From Albugo candida (taxonomy: Eukaryota > Oomycota > Peronosporomycetes > Albuginales), in contig JBDOQK010000001.1 in the NCBI GenBank assembly GCA_040437565.1, positions 682,001 to 746,000 on the forward strand: 64,000 nt of DNA, read 5' to 3'. A model generated the notes under the pieces. That model saw only the letters and a list, made by a program, of their open reading frames with translations. It had not been told where the DNA came from and ran no database searches. Shown here piece after piece: positions 9,634 through 20,626 of this stretch (position 1 is the stretch's first letter; every line of letters begins with the position of its first letter). The translations under genes and the position numbers were made by a program.

Positions 9634-11811
9634 TTAAAACGCTACTTCTTTGGCAGGTATTGTACTGTATAGCAAATGATCAGTCTCCGGGCTGAATCGA
9701 CTGCTCGACTGAGACCCCATCCGACTCGCCATTAGGTTTGTACTCGCAGTCGCACGTCGTTGCGCTTTGATGTGATCCAGTTGAGACTGAAATTCCTCAG
9801 ATCGCATATATCGAGCCACAGTCTCGCCCAAAACAACCAGAACTTCAATCTGATTCTGATTCAAATTCTGACGCGCATGTATATCGCCAACGCATAAATC
9901 ACCAACAATATGCCCCTTCACGACCAAAGGTATTCCGATAAAGAACTGTAATTTTGCAGAATTCCGTTTCCCTTCCATAATGCGCGCATCATTGGCTGCA
10001 TTCAGTACAATACACGGCTTCCCTCGTTGCGCAAGACGACGAAATGTCGGTAGGCTTTTAGGAAGTCGGGCCGATAGTCGACTCGCATCATCATGGTACT
10101 TTACTAATTCAAATTCCTTTGTCCGAATTCCGGCGATGGGACACTCAATTGTTTCCATAGCAAGCATACAAATCTGATCAAAGTCTTCATTGAGATAATG
10201 CAGGATCTCAGGCTGTGTCATCTCGAAAAACATGAGCGGCTTCTTGTCTACATTCCTGCAACAATTACCACTTGATGGAGACGCTAAAGCTGATACGAGT
10301 TCCCAATCAGAGCCATAAGTGCTTTGCTCCGATGATGCGGTTGTTCGAATAGAAGAGCATGACTGCTTGAGTGATGTGTGCTGTAGATAAGAATTGAGAG
10401 CACAAAGTTTCGAGCTCTCCATTTCATTCAATTTCGATGAATGGGATGCAAATATAGGATCCACACAATCACCATCCTTATCTTCTTCATCAGAAGAGCA
10501 CGAGCCACATTGCTGATCAATGTGTGAAGTCGTTGTGTGTGTGTCCTCCGGTACAAGAAAAGCGTCTTGACTGGGAGATGCTTTCAAAGATTTTCGCAGA
10601 CATGTTGTACATATTCGAACTTTTATATTACACACATATTTGAATTCCGTGCATGATCCACAAACAACTTCTCCACAAAATCGACAATGATGACGTCTTC
10701 TTAACATGCTGAAAGCTTGCTGACATGCCGTGCACGTGCTACGATCGCCGTCCTTAACCCAAACAACATTCTTTACCATAAGCTTAGGTTGGAGTACAAT
10801 CTGTTGCATGGTGGGCTTCAAATAATGAAGATTGTGCGCCATTCGGGTAGCCAGTAACTTCACTCCACTACTGACATTATCTTCGCCGCGAGCTGTACGA
10901 AGGGCTAACGTCAGGACAACCTGAACGAATCCTTTCTGTGGCGCATGACGGATGATGTACGAAGACGGTTCGAATACTGTCAAATTGTACGTATCCGGTT
11001 TACATCGATAAGAGTACATGGCACCCGGTCCATCATACGATTCGAAGCGGCAGATACCAACTTGACCGTACCGCGGATGGCCTTCGTATATAGCACAGTA
11101 TTCACGTAGCAGCATTTCCTTCCCACGACTAAGTCGTTTCCCAGAAGATAGAGCCATCCATTTGAGCGTAATCGATTCATTGGTGAGCTTTGGTGCGAAT
11201 TGACCTTGTGAATCAATTATAGAGTGCTTGTACACCACTTCTGCATCCAAATAGTTTTTTGNNNNNNNNNNNNNNNNNNNNNNNNNNNNNNNNNNNNNNN
11301 NNNNNNNNNNNNNNNNNNNNNNNNNNNNNNNNNNNNNNNNNNNNNNNNNNNNNNNNNNNNNCACCACTTCTGCATCCAAATAGTTTTTTGGGTACATACT
11401 CTGTAACATCATACGGTATTTTTCGGTTTCGTATGACCGCAAGCATTCCAAAACACTTGAGATGCTTCCTTCAATGGTTGTGATGGCACGTGCTGCATAT
11501 GTAAGCCGCTCATTATTCTGGCAATGCACGTAACATGTCGTGTCATCTTTTTCTCTCTCAAATTTCCAGAATGTAATATCATTTGTCTTGTCTAGTAATT
11601 CGTCGACACCATTACGATGACTAGAATACCAGCTCTCAAGATCGGCTTCCGGTGGCCATGGCGGTGCTGAATTGCCGTATTGAGTAGGCAAAGATTCAGT
11701 CGATGTCGATGCGACTTTAGATAATGAACTTCCCGATTTGGTCAAGTGTGTCAATTTCGTCTCATGTATCATACCGAGTCGTTTGAATTCATGCGCCATT
11801 TTTTGTTCCAT
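9634..11811 (-). CDS. START-like / FYVE / GAF domain protein
   Basis: ATG at 11811. After removing the gap and its 29-bp repeated flank (11362-11811 joined to 9634-11232) the frame encodes 682 residues. Residues about 70-300 look like a START-type lipid-binding region, as in oomycete proteins that pair START with FYVE. The FYVE zinc finger spans about 307-364: Cys pairs 'CTAC', 'CRFC', 'CGSC', 'CTTC' and the basic 'RRRHHCR' motif that contacts PtdIns3P. A Ser/Asp-rich linker follows, then a GAF domain at about 500-628. The FYVE finger predicts recruitment to endosomal membranes carrying PtdIns3P; the GAF ligand is unknown. This architecture is typical of expanded oomycete families, supporting the taxonomic call. 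No introns evident. Confidence 0.88.
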   Translation of the reverse strand: MEQKMAHEFKRLGMIHETKLTHLTKSGSSLSKVASTSTESLPTQYGNSAPPWPPEADLESWYSSHRNGVDELLDKTNDITFWKFEREKDDTTCYVHCQNNERLTYAARAITTIEGSISSVLECLRSYETEKYRMMLQSMYPKNYLDAEVVXXXXXXXXXXXXXXXXXXXXXXXXXXXXXXXXXXKNYLDAEVVYKHSIIDSQGQFAPKLTNESITLKWMALSSGKRLSRGKEMLLREYCAIYEGHPRYGQVGICRFESYDGPGAMYSYRCKPDTYNLTVFEPSSYIIRHAPQKGFVQVVLTLALRTARGEDNVSSGVKLLATRMAHNLHYLKPTMQQIVLQPKLMVKNVVWVKDGDRSTCTACQQAFSMLRRRHHCRFCGEVVCGSCTEFKYVCNIKVRICTTCLRKSLKASPSQDAFLVPEDTHTTTSHIDQQCGSCSSDEEDKDGDCVDPIFASHSSKLNEMESSKLCALNSYLQHTSLKQSCSSIRTTASSEQSTYGSDWELVSALASPSSGNCCRNVDKKPLMFFEMTQPEILHYLNEDFDQICMLAMETIECPIAGIRTKEFELVKYHDDASRLSARLPKSLPTFRRLAQRGKPCIVLNAANDARIMEGKRNSAKLQFFIGIPLVVKGHIVGDLCVGDIHARQNLNQNQIEVLVVLGETVARYMRSEEFQSQLDHIKAQRRATASTNLMASRMGSQSSSRFSPETDHLLYSTIPAKEVAF
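11233..11390. repeat. Assembly duplication around N gap (29 bp)
   Basis: The 29 bases at 11233-11261 recur at 11362-11390 on either side of 100 Ns within the FYVE gene. The gap plus one repeat copy is 129 nt, so the raw frame happens to stay open and hides the artefact. Confidence 0.9.
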
Positions 11812-12673
11812 TTCAGAAGAAACTTATTCTTTGAGAGTCGTAGAAAAGATATACGCCTCACGTTTGATATGAGAATAACTGAAAAGAGATTTCTAAAGAT
11901 GTGTGTATGATTGTGGATCAGCTTGCTAGAGATTGAACACTGTCAAGTCTATAGTTAAACGTTATCGAATTGCTCTGATGTAGTGCGCCTTCGACAGTGA
12001 GAATGGCGAGTAGTGTTCGATTCAGTGGCAGCAAGTGTATTTTCTTCTCGAGTATTTTTCCCTCATCATGTGCTGCTTTTACACATGAGTTCTTGAATGA
12101 GCCAATAGGCAGCACAAACGCGCAATACGGTCCGCTCGTGTAAAGGAGTGTGCAATATGAGTAATAGGAAGGTCGAGGGAAAAACGTATGCAGGTATAAG
12201 TGATNNNNNNNNNNNNNNNNNNNNNNNNNNNNNNNNNNNNNNNNNNNNNNNNNNNNNNNNNNNNNNNNNNNNNNNNNNNNNNNNNNNNNNNNNNNNNNNN
12301 NNNNCAAGTGTATTTTCTTCTCGAGTATTTTTCCCTCATCATGTGCTGCTTTTACACATGAGTTCTTGAATGAGCCAATAGGCAGCACAAACGCGCAATA
12401 CGGTCCGCTCGTGTAAAGGAGTGTGCAATATGAGTAATAGGAAGGTCGAGGGAAAAACGTATGCAGGTATAAGTGATAACAGAGAAGGATAATTAGACTC
12501 CGTTAAATGACACATTACTACGCTATAGCTTATAAGTAAACAAGTAACACGATGAAGACGATGGCGAAGCAATGTATCATCCCTCAATGTTGCATTTGCG
12601 TGAAGTTTTTCTAGGTTCTTTCTTTATTCTATTCTCGAAATTTTTACGCCTTCTTCATTTTTCCTCACTGTAT
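11812..12673. other. Intergenic with N gap and 173-bp duplicated flank
   Basis: Lies between the FYVE gene start and the 3' end of the CNBD gene. The 173 bases at 12032-12204 reappear at 12305-12477 around 100 Ns (12205-12304). Short open frames across it depend on the duplication and encode nothing recognisable. It contains the presumed FYVE-gene promoter. Confidence 0.6.
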
Positions 12674-14782
12674 TCAGACTCCGAATGCTAATTTTCGGCG
12701 CATTGGTTGATGTGCATCTGATTCTATTGAGGCATGTCCGAATGTAATTGGCCTATCCAATCGCTTCGCGGGACAAGACTAAAAATTGGAAATTAGACAA
12801 CCAATGATACGGTTCGACCCATCTTACCTTGGGTCGTTCGGGTAGTGTAAAACCCGTTTTGTTCCATTGCTCGGCCACCATTCGAGATCCAACTCGACTT
12901 GAATGCATTACATCATTTTCTTCACGTTTTTTACTCAAATTGCTACCAGACACCGCAGTTGTAGTACTTATTTGCCGGGCTTTTGTTACAACCTCTGCAA
13001 GACGCCACTTCGGCAACCCGTTTCCCCGTTTGGTTTCATCTTCAACCTCATCAACAACCACTTCCTCCACTTGTGTTTTCTCAATTTTTTTCCTCTCGCA
13101 AAGATCGTCACTCACAACGTGAGTATTTTTTCCGCAAACTGCACAGAGATTTCCGCTAAGTCGCATGATTTTCTTGGTCATTTCGAGGTTAATGTTTGGC
13201 AGCCGAATCGTTTGCTGCAACCGCGATTCTCGCCACATCGCTCTTCGTCGCGCAATAATCTGCAGGGTCTTAACGGTCCGTTGAAGATGTGGTTGTATCT
13301 CAGCACCAAAATGATGATGAAAGAGTTTTCTCTAATTTCCCCGAGTTAAAAGCGTATCACGATGCGAGCACTCACTCACCGAAAGAGCGAGACACTCGAC
13401 GCGCGTGAGAGCTCGAATATCCGTAGGATTAGCTGTGCTTTTCTTGTCCACGATGTGTTCGCCGACAACATCATATTTTCCCATCCAAACGAGATCCACT
13501 GTTCGATATCGCTGCCAATTTTTCTGTTTTCGGACTCTGAAACATCAAGAGTGAGCATTTCGTTCGGCAGTTTTGAGTGTGGCGTACTTTGAGTGATCTT
13601 CATTTAATCGTACTCGCGCACATTCTAAAGCTTCACCGTGCAGAATAAAGTAGATATATGCAGGCTCTGCTCCTTTCCGCACAATATATTGCTACAGTGT
13701 CGCCATGAGTTCCACAACACAGATGCATGAGGAACGCACGCCGGCAGAAATCGATATCAACTTCATCGAGTGGACCACTTGCATTAGCTCTACGAATACA
13801 ACTGAACATTTGGTCGTACAAAACCTGGAAAACGTACGCATTTTTGTCCATTTTCGGAAAAGAAACATTCGTTCAAAAAATGATATTTGTTCTGCGACTG
13901 CTCCTTTTGCGATCAAACTCTGAGTCATGCGCAAATAATTAGCTGATGATAAGGCGACAAAACTCGCTCGTTCGACATTCGCATCGACAAGCACCGTTGC
14001 GTTTCGTTTGGAATTCGCATTGATCAAGCTAACTTCACCAAACGTTGCGCCCGCCGTAAGCATTGCGACTTTTTTGCCGTAATAAATATCCAAATCCGCC
14101 TGCAGAAACAATTAGACTTATTTCGTGCTAGTGATACAAACACTTACTGAGATACCGCTCTTTAGAAACGCAGCGTGCATTTCCTGCTCTTCTGCGGTTC
14201 GAATATGAATGCTCACTGCACCACTGAGAATAAGGAAACAAGTTTCTCCTTTGTCTCCCTGATGTACCAGCACTTCGGTCGCTAGTAAGCGAGTATAAGA
14301 TGAGAAAACGTGCGTTTTTGTATGATACCGTTACGATGCAAAAATTCCATTTCTCGACAAAGTTTCTTAGCAGAGTGTTCCGTCATGGAGACAAGTAAAG
14401 TCTTCAATTTCTCTTCATGCATAAGCCATTGAAATATGGCATTGACGTCCGACTGCGAGCGATCTCCTGGGGCTCGATGAAATGTTCTACACATCAATAA
14501 GAGAAACTTTCGAATGTGTGGAATCACTTGCCTGATAAGTTGAAGAACTTTGGTTGCGACGTTCGCCATCGAAGCTTTTTCGACAACATATTTTCTCAAT
14601 ATGCGCCATCTGTGTGAAGTCGTAAAATGCCGTATGATTCGATTAGCGATGAATTTGACTTTGGGACTGTGAGAAATCGCAGTCACAGTAACTTCTTTTG
14701 CACTAGACTGCTGGAGAACTGACTTTTTCGTGCTCGAGTTTGGTGAGTTGTCAAGTTGATGTAGCTTCCTTAAGTGAGTCAT
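12674..14782 (-). CDS. Protein with two cyclic-nucleotide-binding domains, 8 exons
   Basis: Exons on the minus strand: 14329-14782, 14148-14281, 13838-14099, 13740-13789, 13588-13691, 13380-13536, 12828-13331, 12674-12778. The seven introns are 47-51 nt with GT/AG ends, and phases join to give one 589-residue protein. The first cNMP domain contains 'HQGDKGETCFLILSGAV' and, after an intron, 'GATFGEVSLINANSKRNATV', keeping the Glu and Arg expected in a phosphate-binding cassette. The second contains 'GQYIVRKGAEPAYIYFILHG' and 'VVGEHIV', with a less clear cassette. There are no membrane segments and no kinase domain, so this is neither a channel nor PKA catalytic subunit; it resembles CNBD-containing proteins of flagellates. 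The N-terminal 150 residues are basic and helical, and the C-terminal 200 are polar. Ligand and partner are unknown. The last intron (12779-12827) is the least certain. Confidence 0.82.
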
Positions 14783-14897
14783 AGCACCGAGTTGTACTCG
14801 AGAGCTATTTCAAGTAGCCAATGCATTCAAGGCATGAAGCAGTCGCAGTCAGATTGGATGAAAGGGGCATAATGCACAGATCTTATATTATAGTTTC

Positions 14898-16775
14898 TTA
14901 AGTCAGTTTGTAAGACTCGAGACGCGATTTGGAAAGGAGAGACATGCTTTTGCTTTGCTTAGTGCGTTTCCGACGCTTTTTTGGCGATTGAATACTCGAC
15001 TCTTCTTTTAAGGGTTTTGAGCTTTTCTTTCTCCGTTTGCGCTTTTTCGACTCTTTAGGTGCCTCGTCGATCGTCTGTTCATTTTTTACCTCTTGTTGGT
15101 CTTCTTCATCTCCTATTTCCCGCTTTTCCTCATCTTGTATCCTGCACTTCTCCTTGTCTGTTATTATCTGCTCTTCTTCTATCGCTTGCTCTTCATCCAC
15201 CATTGCTTTTATTTTCTGCGATTTTTTGTCTAATGATGGTTTTTCTTTTTTGGCTTGACGTAAATGTTTCTTGAAGCTTTTCAGCTTTGAGCGATTCAAA
15301 AGCGCCTCGCGATCGTTGTACGGTGCGATTTTCTTCAAAGATACTAAATGACGAAGATCTTTATCGTCAGCTTCTAAGATATCATCCACGGAGAGCCCAA
15401 AATCATTGCTTTGTACTGTTCGATAACGGAATCCGCTGGACGTTTTATTTAGCATATGATCGTCCTCAAGATCCTGCAGTTCTGATTCACATAAGTCCTT
15501 CCGACGTTTGATCTCTTCCAGAATATTTTCATCATTCTTACTCACTTCGGCCTCGACTTCATCATCACTGCTGTCCCATTTCGGTTTGTGTTGGTCGACA
15601 TCTTCCATATCATTATAATAGTCGTCGTTAAAGATCTCCTGCATCCTCGAATCGTATTCATCTGGATCAAAAGGTGCTTCCAAATCCGATTCCGTCAGTT
15701 TAGCTTTCTGGTCCTCGAGAGGTTTCTTGCTCATCAGACGAGCTATCGACTCGAGTTTCTTTTGGATTTGTGCCTTTTTCAAGTTTTTCAACCGTCTCAA
15801 TTCTTCTTCCTTCTTCTTGCGTTCCAACAATTTCCGCTCTTTTTTCTCTTGTCGTTTGCGCTTACGTGAGGCTTCTTCCCGACGCACTAAGCCATCGATT
15901 TTACGCGGAAATGTCTGAATGATTCCACCATTCTCTTCCTCAAACCGGAAATTATAACTCTGCTCATAATTTTCCATCTTTTCTAGTTCTTCAGCATCAG
16001 CTTCGTCTTCTCTGATGATATCGTCATACTGTGGAATTGTGTCATTCTTCTCCTTCCAGCCTTGTCGAGATAAGTAATTTTCAAGAAATTCATCAGGGTC
16101 ATCCGTAATTATTATCTCAGAATCATGCATTGGTGCCGCTTTTTCGAGCTTCTCTGCATTTGTGCGAACACGTAACAGACCTCCGTCCAATTCTTGGGCC
16201 TTTACATCGCACTCTTCACTGCTATCAGTCTTTTCAGCTTCTTGGACGCAGGAAATAAAATCCTGACGCAATTTTTGTTGCTCTTCTTGATAGGTCATGT
16301 GTGACTTGTTCTCATCAACGGTGTCCCGCTCATCGTCTTCTTCATGAAGTTCTCCAGAAAGTAATTGCTCTCGCATAACATCTTTATAATATTTTGGTCT
16401 GTCTTTTAGCGGTATTGCGACTTTCTTATTTTGATTTGGAAGCTCATCTTGATCTTGATAAAACTGAAATGAAGTGTCGTATATGGCTGGATCACGTTTT
16501 CGAATAAGTTCGAGTGTATTTTTGATCGCAGCGTCCAATTCACCTGTCAGTTCAATTCCGTCTTCGTCTTCCTCCTCTGAATCCGATGACTCGGAGGAAT
16601 CATTGTCCAGTTTTGCTTGCAAGCGTTTAAGTTCTTGCTTCTCTTTCACTTGATTGAATTTTCTAGCATACTCCTTATTGATCGTTAGCTTCACATCCAG
16701 TTCTGCAGTATTTGAGGGTGTGTCGAGTGCCCCCTCAAGTGAGTTTTTGACTACACGATTCGACTTTAGCGCCAT
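14898..16775 (-). CDS. KRI1: KRI1-like ribosome biogenesis protein
   Basis: Intronless 625-residue, highly charged protein with ATG at 16775. Hallmarks of Kri1: an acidic Ser/Glu stretch near residue 60, the block 'YNFRFEEENGGIIQTFPRKI' with 'RREEASRKRKRQEKKERK' (about 265-320), and the C-terminal Kri1 domain with 'NDFGLSVDDILEADDKDL' and 'FVSLKK'-like 'LVSLKKIAPY' (about 450-500). The tail is Lys/Arg-rich, consistent with nucleolar localisation. In yeast Kri1 works with Krr1 in small-subunit (40S) rRNA processing. The gene is head to head with the PHO80-type cyclin, 249 bp apart. Length is close to yeast Kri1 (about 590 residues). Confidence 0.9.
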   Translation of the reverse strand: MALKSNRVVKNSLEGALDTPSNTAELDVKLTINKEYARKFNQVKEKQELKRLQAKLDNDSSESSDSEEEDEDGIELTGELDAAIKNTLELIRKRDPAIYDTSFQFYQDQDELPNQNKKVAIPLKDRPKYYKDVMREQLLSGELHEEDDERDTVDENKSHMTYQEEQQKLRQDFISCVQEAEKTDSSEECDVKAQELDGGLLRVRTNAEKLEKAAPMHDSEIIITDDPDEFLENYLSRQGWKEKNDTIPQYDDIIREDEADAEELEKMENYEQSYNFRFEEENGGIIQTFPRKIDGLVRREEASRKRKRQEKKERKLLERKKKEEELRRLKNLKKAQIQKKLESIARLMSKKPLEDQKAKLTESDLEAPFDPDEYDSRMQEIFNDDYYNDMEDVDQHKPKWDSSDDEVEAEVSKNDENILEEIKRRKDLCESELQDLEDDHMLNKTSSGFRYRTVQSNDFGLSVDDILEADDKDLRHLVSLKKIAPYNDREALLNRSKLKSFKKHLRQAKKEKPSLDKKSQKIKAMVDEEQAIEEEQIITDKEKCRIQDEEKREIGDEEDQQEVKNEQTIDEAPKESKKRKRRKKSSKPLKEESSIQSPKKRRKRTKQSKSMSLLSKSRLESYKLT

Positions 16776-17024
16776 TCAAACAAACTAAGCTAGAAATGTA
16801 ATATTCGTGAAAGAAGGACGCAATAGTCGATTCTGTTGGTGGTGAGAGGATCATCCTTATAACCCTGTCCCCTATTCTCCGAAGAAAAGCATAACTTCAT
16901 TTGAGTGGAGAGCCTCACGTGAGAATTTAATCATCTATACAAAAGTATATACGTTCTCAGTCGACCGACTGACCGACTCTTACCGCAAGCACCGTCCTCC
17001 ACTCACTCACTACCGTTCATTGAA
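16776..17024. promoter_or_regulatory. Bidirectional promoter region, KRI1 / cyclin
   Basis: Only 249 bp separate the two divergent ATGs, so both promoters must be here. A run of CGACTGAC-like repeats lies at about 16960-16980, just upstream of the cyclin start. No core promoter motif is assigned with confidence. Confidence 0.45.
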
Positions 17025-17801
17025 ATGAGAGAAACCAGAGAAGAAGAACGCGAACTTGCGCTGATTCAAACGTTTTCAGCAGTCATTGAATCGATGATTC
17101 ATTCCTCCGAGTCGGTTTCGTACTCCTATCATGCAAAGTCCAAGTTTGAAGCGTTCCGGGCTCCGAGTATATCTATCCGCGATTATCTATCTCGCATTCA
17201 TAAATTCGCAGCCTGTAGCCCTGAGTGTTTCGTGCTTGCTCTGGTCTACATCGATCGACTTCATCAAATGCAAGGGATCCTACTCACAGACCTCAATGTT
17301 CATCGTGTTATCATCACCAGTGTCGTGGTGGCCGCAAAGTTTTTCGATGATCACTACTATAACAATGCGTACTATGCTAAAGTCGGTGGAGTACCTTGCT
17401 CGGAATTGAACCAACTCGAAGTAGAACTGCTGCTTATGATCAATTTTTCTTTGCATGTGAATACGGACACTTATGTGCATTATTACAATGAATTATCCAA
17501 CCACTATATATTCACGAGTCCTCGTCATTCATTGGCACCGAACGTTCCGGTAAATGGGCAATTTCGTCATTATGTGGCGCCGAACCAGCAAAGCGAGTTA
17601 GTGTATATCACCGAAGTCGTACCTGCGCGACCACTTCATCGATCGCAGCCGCCTTTGTACCCACAGGCATGTCATCGTCGAGCCATGGAAGAACTTGAAA
17701 AGAGTGTGGGAAGCAATTCCACACAGCATTTCGTTCGACAAGGTAGTCGATCTTCTGGACAAAAACGACGTAGTGCGGTGGCATTAGGAGTCAATGCGTG
17801 A
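17025..17801 (+). CDS. PHO80-type (P/U-type) cyclin
   Basis: Intronless 258-residue protein. Residues about 12-145 form a cyclin box of the Pho80 group: 'VIESMIHSS' at the start, 'ISIRDYLSRIHKFAACSPECFVLALVYIDRL', 'HRVIITSVVVAAKFFDDHYYNNAYYAKVGGV' and 'ELNQLEVELLLMINFSLHV'. These fit the conserved K-F-x-D-D-x-x-x-N/Y-x-x-[WY]-A-K-V-G-G signature. Such cyclins partner Pho85-like CDKs and link nutrient status, especially phosphate, to cell-cycle or developmental control. The C-terminal 100 residues are polar and unconserved. The partner kinase is not in the window. Confidence 0.92.
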   Translation: MRETREEERELALIQTFSAVIESMIHSSESVSYSYHAKSKFEAFRAPSISIRDYLSRIHKFAACSPECFVLALVYIDRLHQMQGILLTDLNVHRVIITSVVVAAKFFDDHYYNNAYYAKVGGVPCSELNQLEVELLLMINFSLHVNTDTYVHYYNELSNHYIFTSPRHSLAPNVPVNGQFRHYVAPNQQSELVYITEVVPARPLHRSQPPLYPQACHRRAMEELEKSVGSNSTQHFVRQGSRSSGQKRRSAVALGVNA

Positions 17802-18373
17802 TTATGTGTTGGGTTTTAGACGACAAATGGTGGGCTCGATCAAGTGTAGTAATAGTAATAGTCAAGGTGATAGGTATAGAATGGATCGAGCTTATATTAC
17901 GAAATAGTCGTAGAAAGAATCTTATCAAGTACAAGTAGAGTTAAATCTAGATTACTAGCAATGATCAATTGTCCTGCAGACAGCCCATCGGTTGAATATA
18001 ATTTCCAAGCAGAAGAATGCATGATTTATCTGATTTGATAGGCCTTTGAGAGAAAGGCTTATGCTTCTTATACGTATACCTTTCAATTGATTCTCAGCCG
18101 AAAATTTCCGGTGAGGTATACAAAGATCAGTGGTACTTTCAGTCATTAGAAAGCTTGTTTTCGCTACGCATGCATCAGTAGTGTTGCAGGATTATTGACA
18201 ATGTTGAACCTTTGACCTTAAGAATTTCTAAAGAGTAACATCGATCTCAGTCAGGCGACCTTTGTCGGTAGCTTATTTTGTGAATGACATCCGAGCAAAA
18301 CATTAAGATGGAGCAATTTCACATATTATATTCATACAGATCATGTTGGTATAACACGATGCGGAAGGAATCA
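17802..18373. other. Convergent intergenic region
   Basis: About 570 bp between the cyclin stop and the stop of the small minus-strand gene. No supportable frame or RNA; presumably 3' untranslated regions and terminators. Confidence 0.4.
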
Positions 18374-18769
18374 TCACATGTCTCCGTGATCCTTTAGCGC
18401 TGCGTTCATGCGATTCACAAAATCCCGCTGTTCTACAGATAATCCCCACACGGGTGCGCCTTTGATGACCAATCGATTCAGAAGTGACGCATACGATGGA
18501 ATATTGGCCAGCTCTTTCAAGTTGCTTTCCATGGACTCATTGTGATTCAACTTGGACATGAGAGAATTTAAAGTATCAATATCACTTTCTTCCGCTCGTG
18601 AACCAGGACGAAACTGATGAGCCTCTGAACGAGATTTTATCGAGCCATAGAATCCACCTTGACCTTGATGTGCGTGGCCACCAGAATATGTCGTAAAAGT
18701 CAATACATATGAGTGGCTGATTCTCAGCCTTTCCAGTTGAAAAGTACGTTTGAGTGGCTTTTGAAGCAT
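18374..18769 (-). CDS. Small hypothetical protein
   Basis: 131-residue frame starting at an ATG (18769). From about residue 30 it is Gly/His-rich ('GGHAHQGQGGFYGS'), then well-behaved helical sequence: 'DIDTLNSLMSKLNHNES', 'LKELANIPSYASLLNRL', 'VEQRDFVNRMNAALKD'. The composition looks like a genuine protein, but I do not recognise the family. The same frame is open further upstream (to about 18835) behind a pyrimidine-rich tract that could be a splice acceptor, so the true first exon may lie upstream and the annotated N-terminus may be wrong. No signal peptide or membrane segment is visible. Confidence 0.5.
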   Translation of the reverse strand: MLQKPLKRTFQLERLRISHSYVLTFTTYSGGHAHQGQGGFYGSIKSRSEAHQFRPGSRAEESDIDTLNSLMSKLNHNESMESNLKELANIPSYASLLNRLVIKGAPVWGLSVEQRDFVNRMNAALKDHGDM

Positions 18770-18835
18770 TTTCTTTTGAAATGACGGATAACTGGGTGAC
18801 TCATAAAGCTGATCTTTGGGTAAAAAAAAAGAAGA

Positions 18836-19964
18836 GAATTACTGTCGCAGTTCTTTTTAACCAATCGAAATGAATGGTTGTGCCTGATCACGATGACGTG
18901 AGAATGGCAACTGTACTGACGTAATTGCAACAGTTTACGACAGATTCATAGGCACAACCTATCCAATACTAATACGTCAATGTTATCGTAAAGTGTCTCG
19001 TGCGTAGCTATTCGGACTGACTTTTCCACATTTCGCATAGCAGCCAAAAATTGTCCTTTATGAAAGTATGGATATTGCCTGTACAGTACCTCGCTCAATG
19101 CCCGACACTATGTTGACGTAGTAAAATGCTATCATAACTTAACAACCAGCTACTTGAACTGGAAGGAGTTGAGGTACAAAACTTCGTCAAAATGCAACAG
19201 TGTCAGCATTTGTTTGCCATATGCACGAAACACCTTCCGTCAAAATTGTCTCACTTTGNNNNNNNNNNNNNNNNNNNNNNNNNNNNNNNNNNNNNNNNNN
19301 NNNNNNNNNNNNNNNNNNNNNNNNNNNNNNNNNNNNNNNNNNNNNNNNNNNNNNNNNNCAGCTACTTGAACTGGAAGGAGTTGAGGTACAAAACTTCGTC
19401 AAAATGCAACAGTGTCAGCATTTGTTTGCCATATGCACGAAACACCTTCCGTCAAAATTGTCTCACTTTGGAACAAAAATAGAAGACATGTGGGCAGGCG
19501 GGATGCGCCTTTATGCTTTAAGAATATAATCATATCCATAAAGTAGAATGATTTAATAAAATCGAAGCGACATTGATTGACCTAAACAGCACTTGCTCGA
19601 GGCGTTTAAAAAAGAAATGTACGTTACTTGCTGTTCTCAACGCTACGGCTGCGAAAGTACTGATAGCAATCCATATCTGATATGTCTTTAGTTGGCAAAA
19701 CATTTGCAAGCGCATTGGATCATATTCACATGTAAGATGTGAGTAGCACACGGTACAGCTCTTTGTGCCGATGTGGCTGAGAAGTAGCCAGTATATGCAA
19801 ATATCGTACCCTCGTGTTTTAGCCAACCGAGGTGTCTCCATATAGAGGATAAGATGAATGATAATGTCCCTATCACGTCCCGACAGGCAACGGCATGCAT
19901 CCGTGACAAGCTCTCTTGTAAAACATTTGAGTCAATGTAGATATGAATAGTTTCTAGCTAGTGG
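18836..19964. other. Gene-poor stretch with N gap and 112-bp duplicated flank
   Basis: Bases 19147-19258 are repeated at 19359-19470 around 100 Ns (19259-19358). Open frames crossing the gap come from this duplication. No domain was recognised on either strand. Confidence 0.6.
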
Positions 19965-20626
19965 TGCCGAATAGAACTACAAGGACGATAAGCCCCGTAG
20001 AGCACTTTAAAGGAGACAATTGGAGCTTTCACCGCATCAACGAATGGCTCAAAGAATCCTGCATCTCTCTGTTCGGTAATCCAGTCACTTGCGTTATAGC
20101 TGATTTTGCAACTATCTTTGCATCTGCACCAAACAATGTACTGCACAATGCGAAAGCTCTGGATAGCACTAGGTCAGTGGCTGCATCCCAGACATACCCG
20201 CATCATCTCAAAACCTCACGTCATGCATTGTATGCCTTCGACGTGCTTTTATAGCGATAAATCGTGGATGAGCAGTCGAGGCAATAGCTTCGTCGAATGC
20301 TTGCATTCTTAATATCTCGAAGATAATATACCGATCTCTAGCTTGATACTGAACCGGTAGATCACCCCATCATCCATAGATACATAGTTTGCTTGATAAG
20401 ACTGCTTTACATGCCACATCTCGTATGTTGGGGCCTCTATCACGACACGATTCTTCTTGTAGTATGCAGTGCCTACGGTGCCATTATCAGATCGAATTTC
20501 GCGTAGTGTACGAAAAAGTCGACGTGTAACCAAAAGTGGTCCTTCTATATCGCACATGTGAATTTCTTGTTGGAACAAAAGATCGTATTGGATCGCCATG
20601 TTGGACATATAGCAGCAATGAGGCAA
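19965..20626 (-). pseudogene. Possible decayed coding sequence
   Basis: On the minus strand a 105-codon frame (20626-20309) has protein-like texture ('DLLFQQEIHMCDIEGPLL', 'VTRRLFRTLREIRSDNG', 'IEAPTYEMWHV'). It is followed downstream, in shifting frames, by 'QAFDEAIASTAHPRFIAI' and 'DWITEQRDAGFFEPFVDAV'. The pattern suggests a once-continuous gene broken by indels and stops. I cannot name the family. It could instead be unspliced exons of a real gene, but I found no intron set that restores one frame. Confidence 0.3.

Noticed and set aside
12339-12587. Minus-strand frames around the 12.2-kb gap
   Set aside because: They depend on the duplicated gap flank and have no domain similarity.
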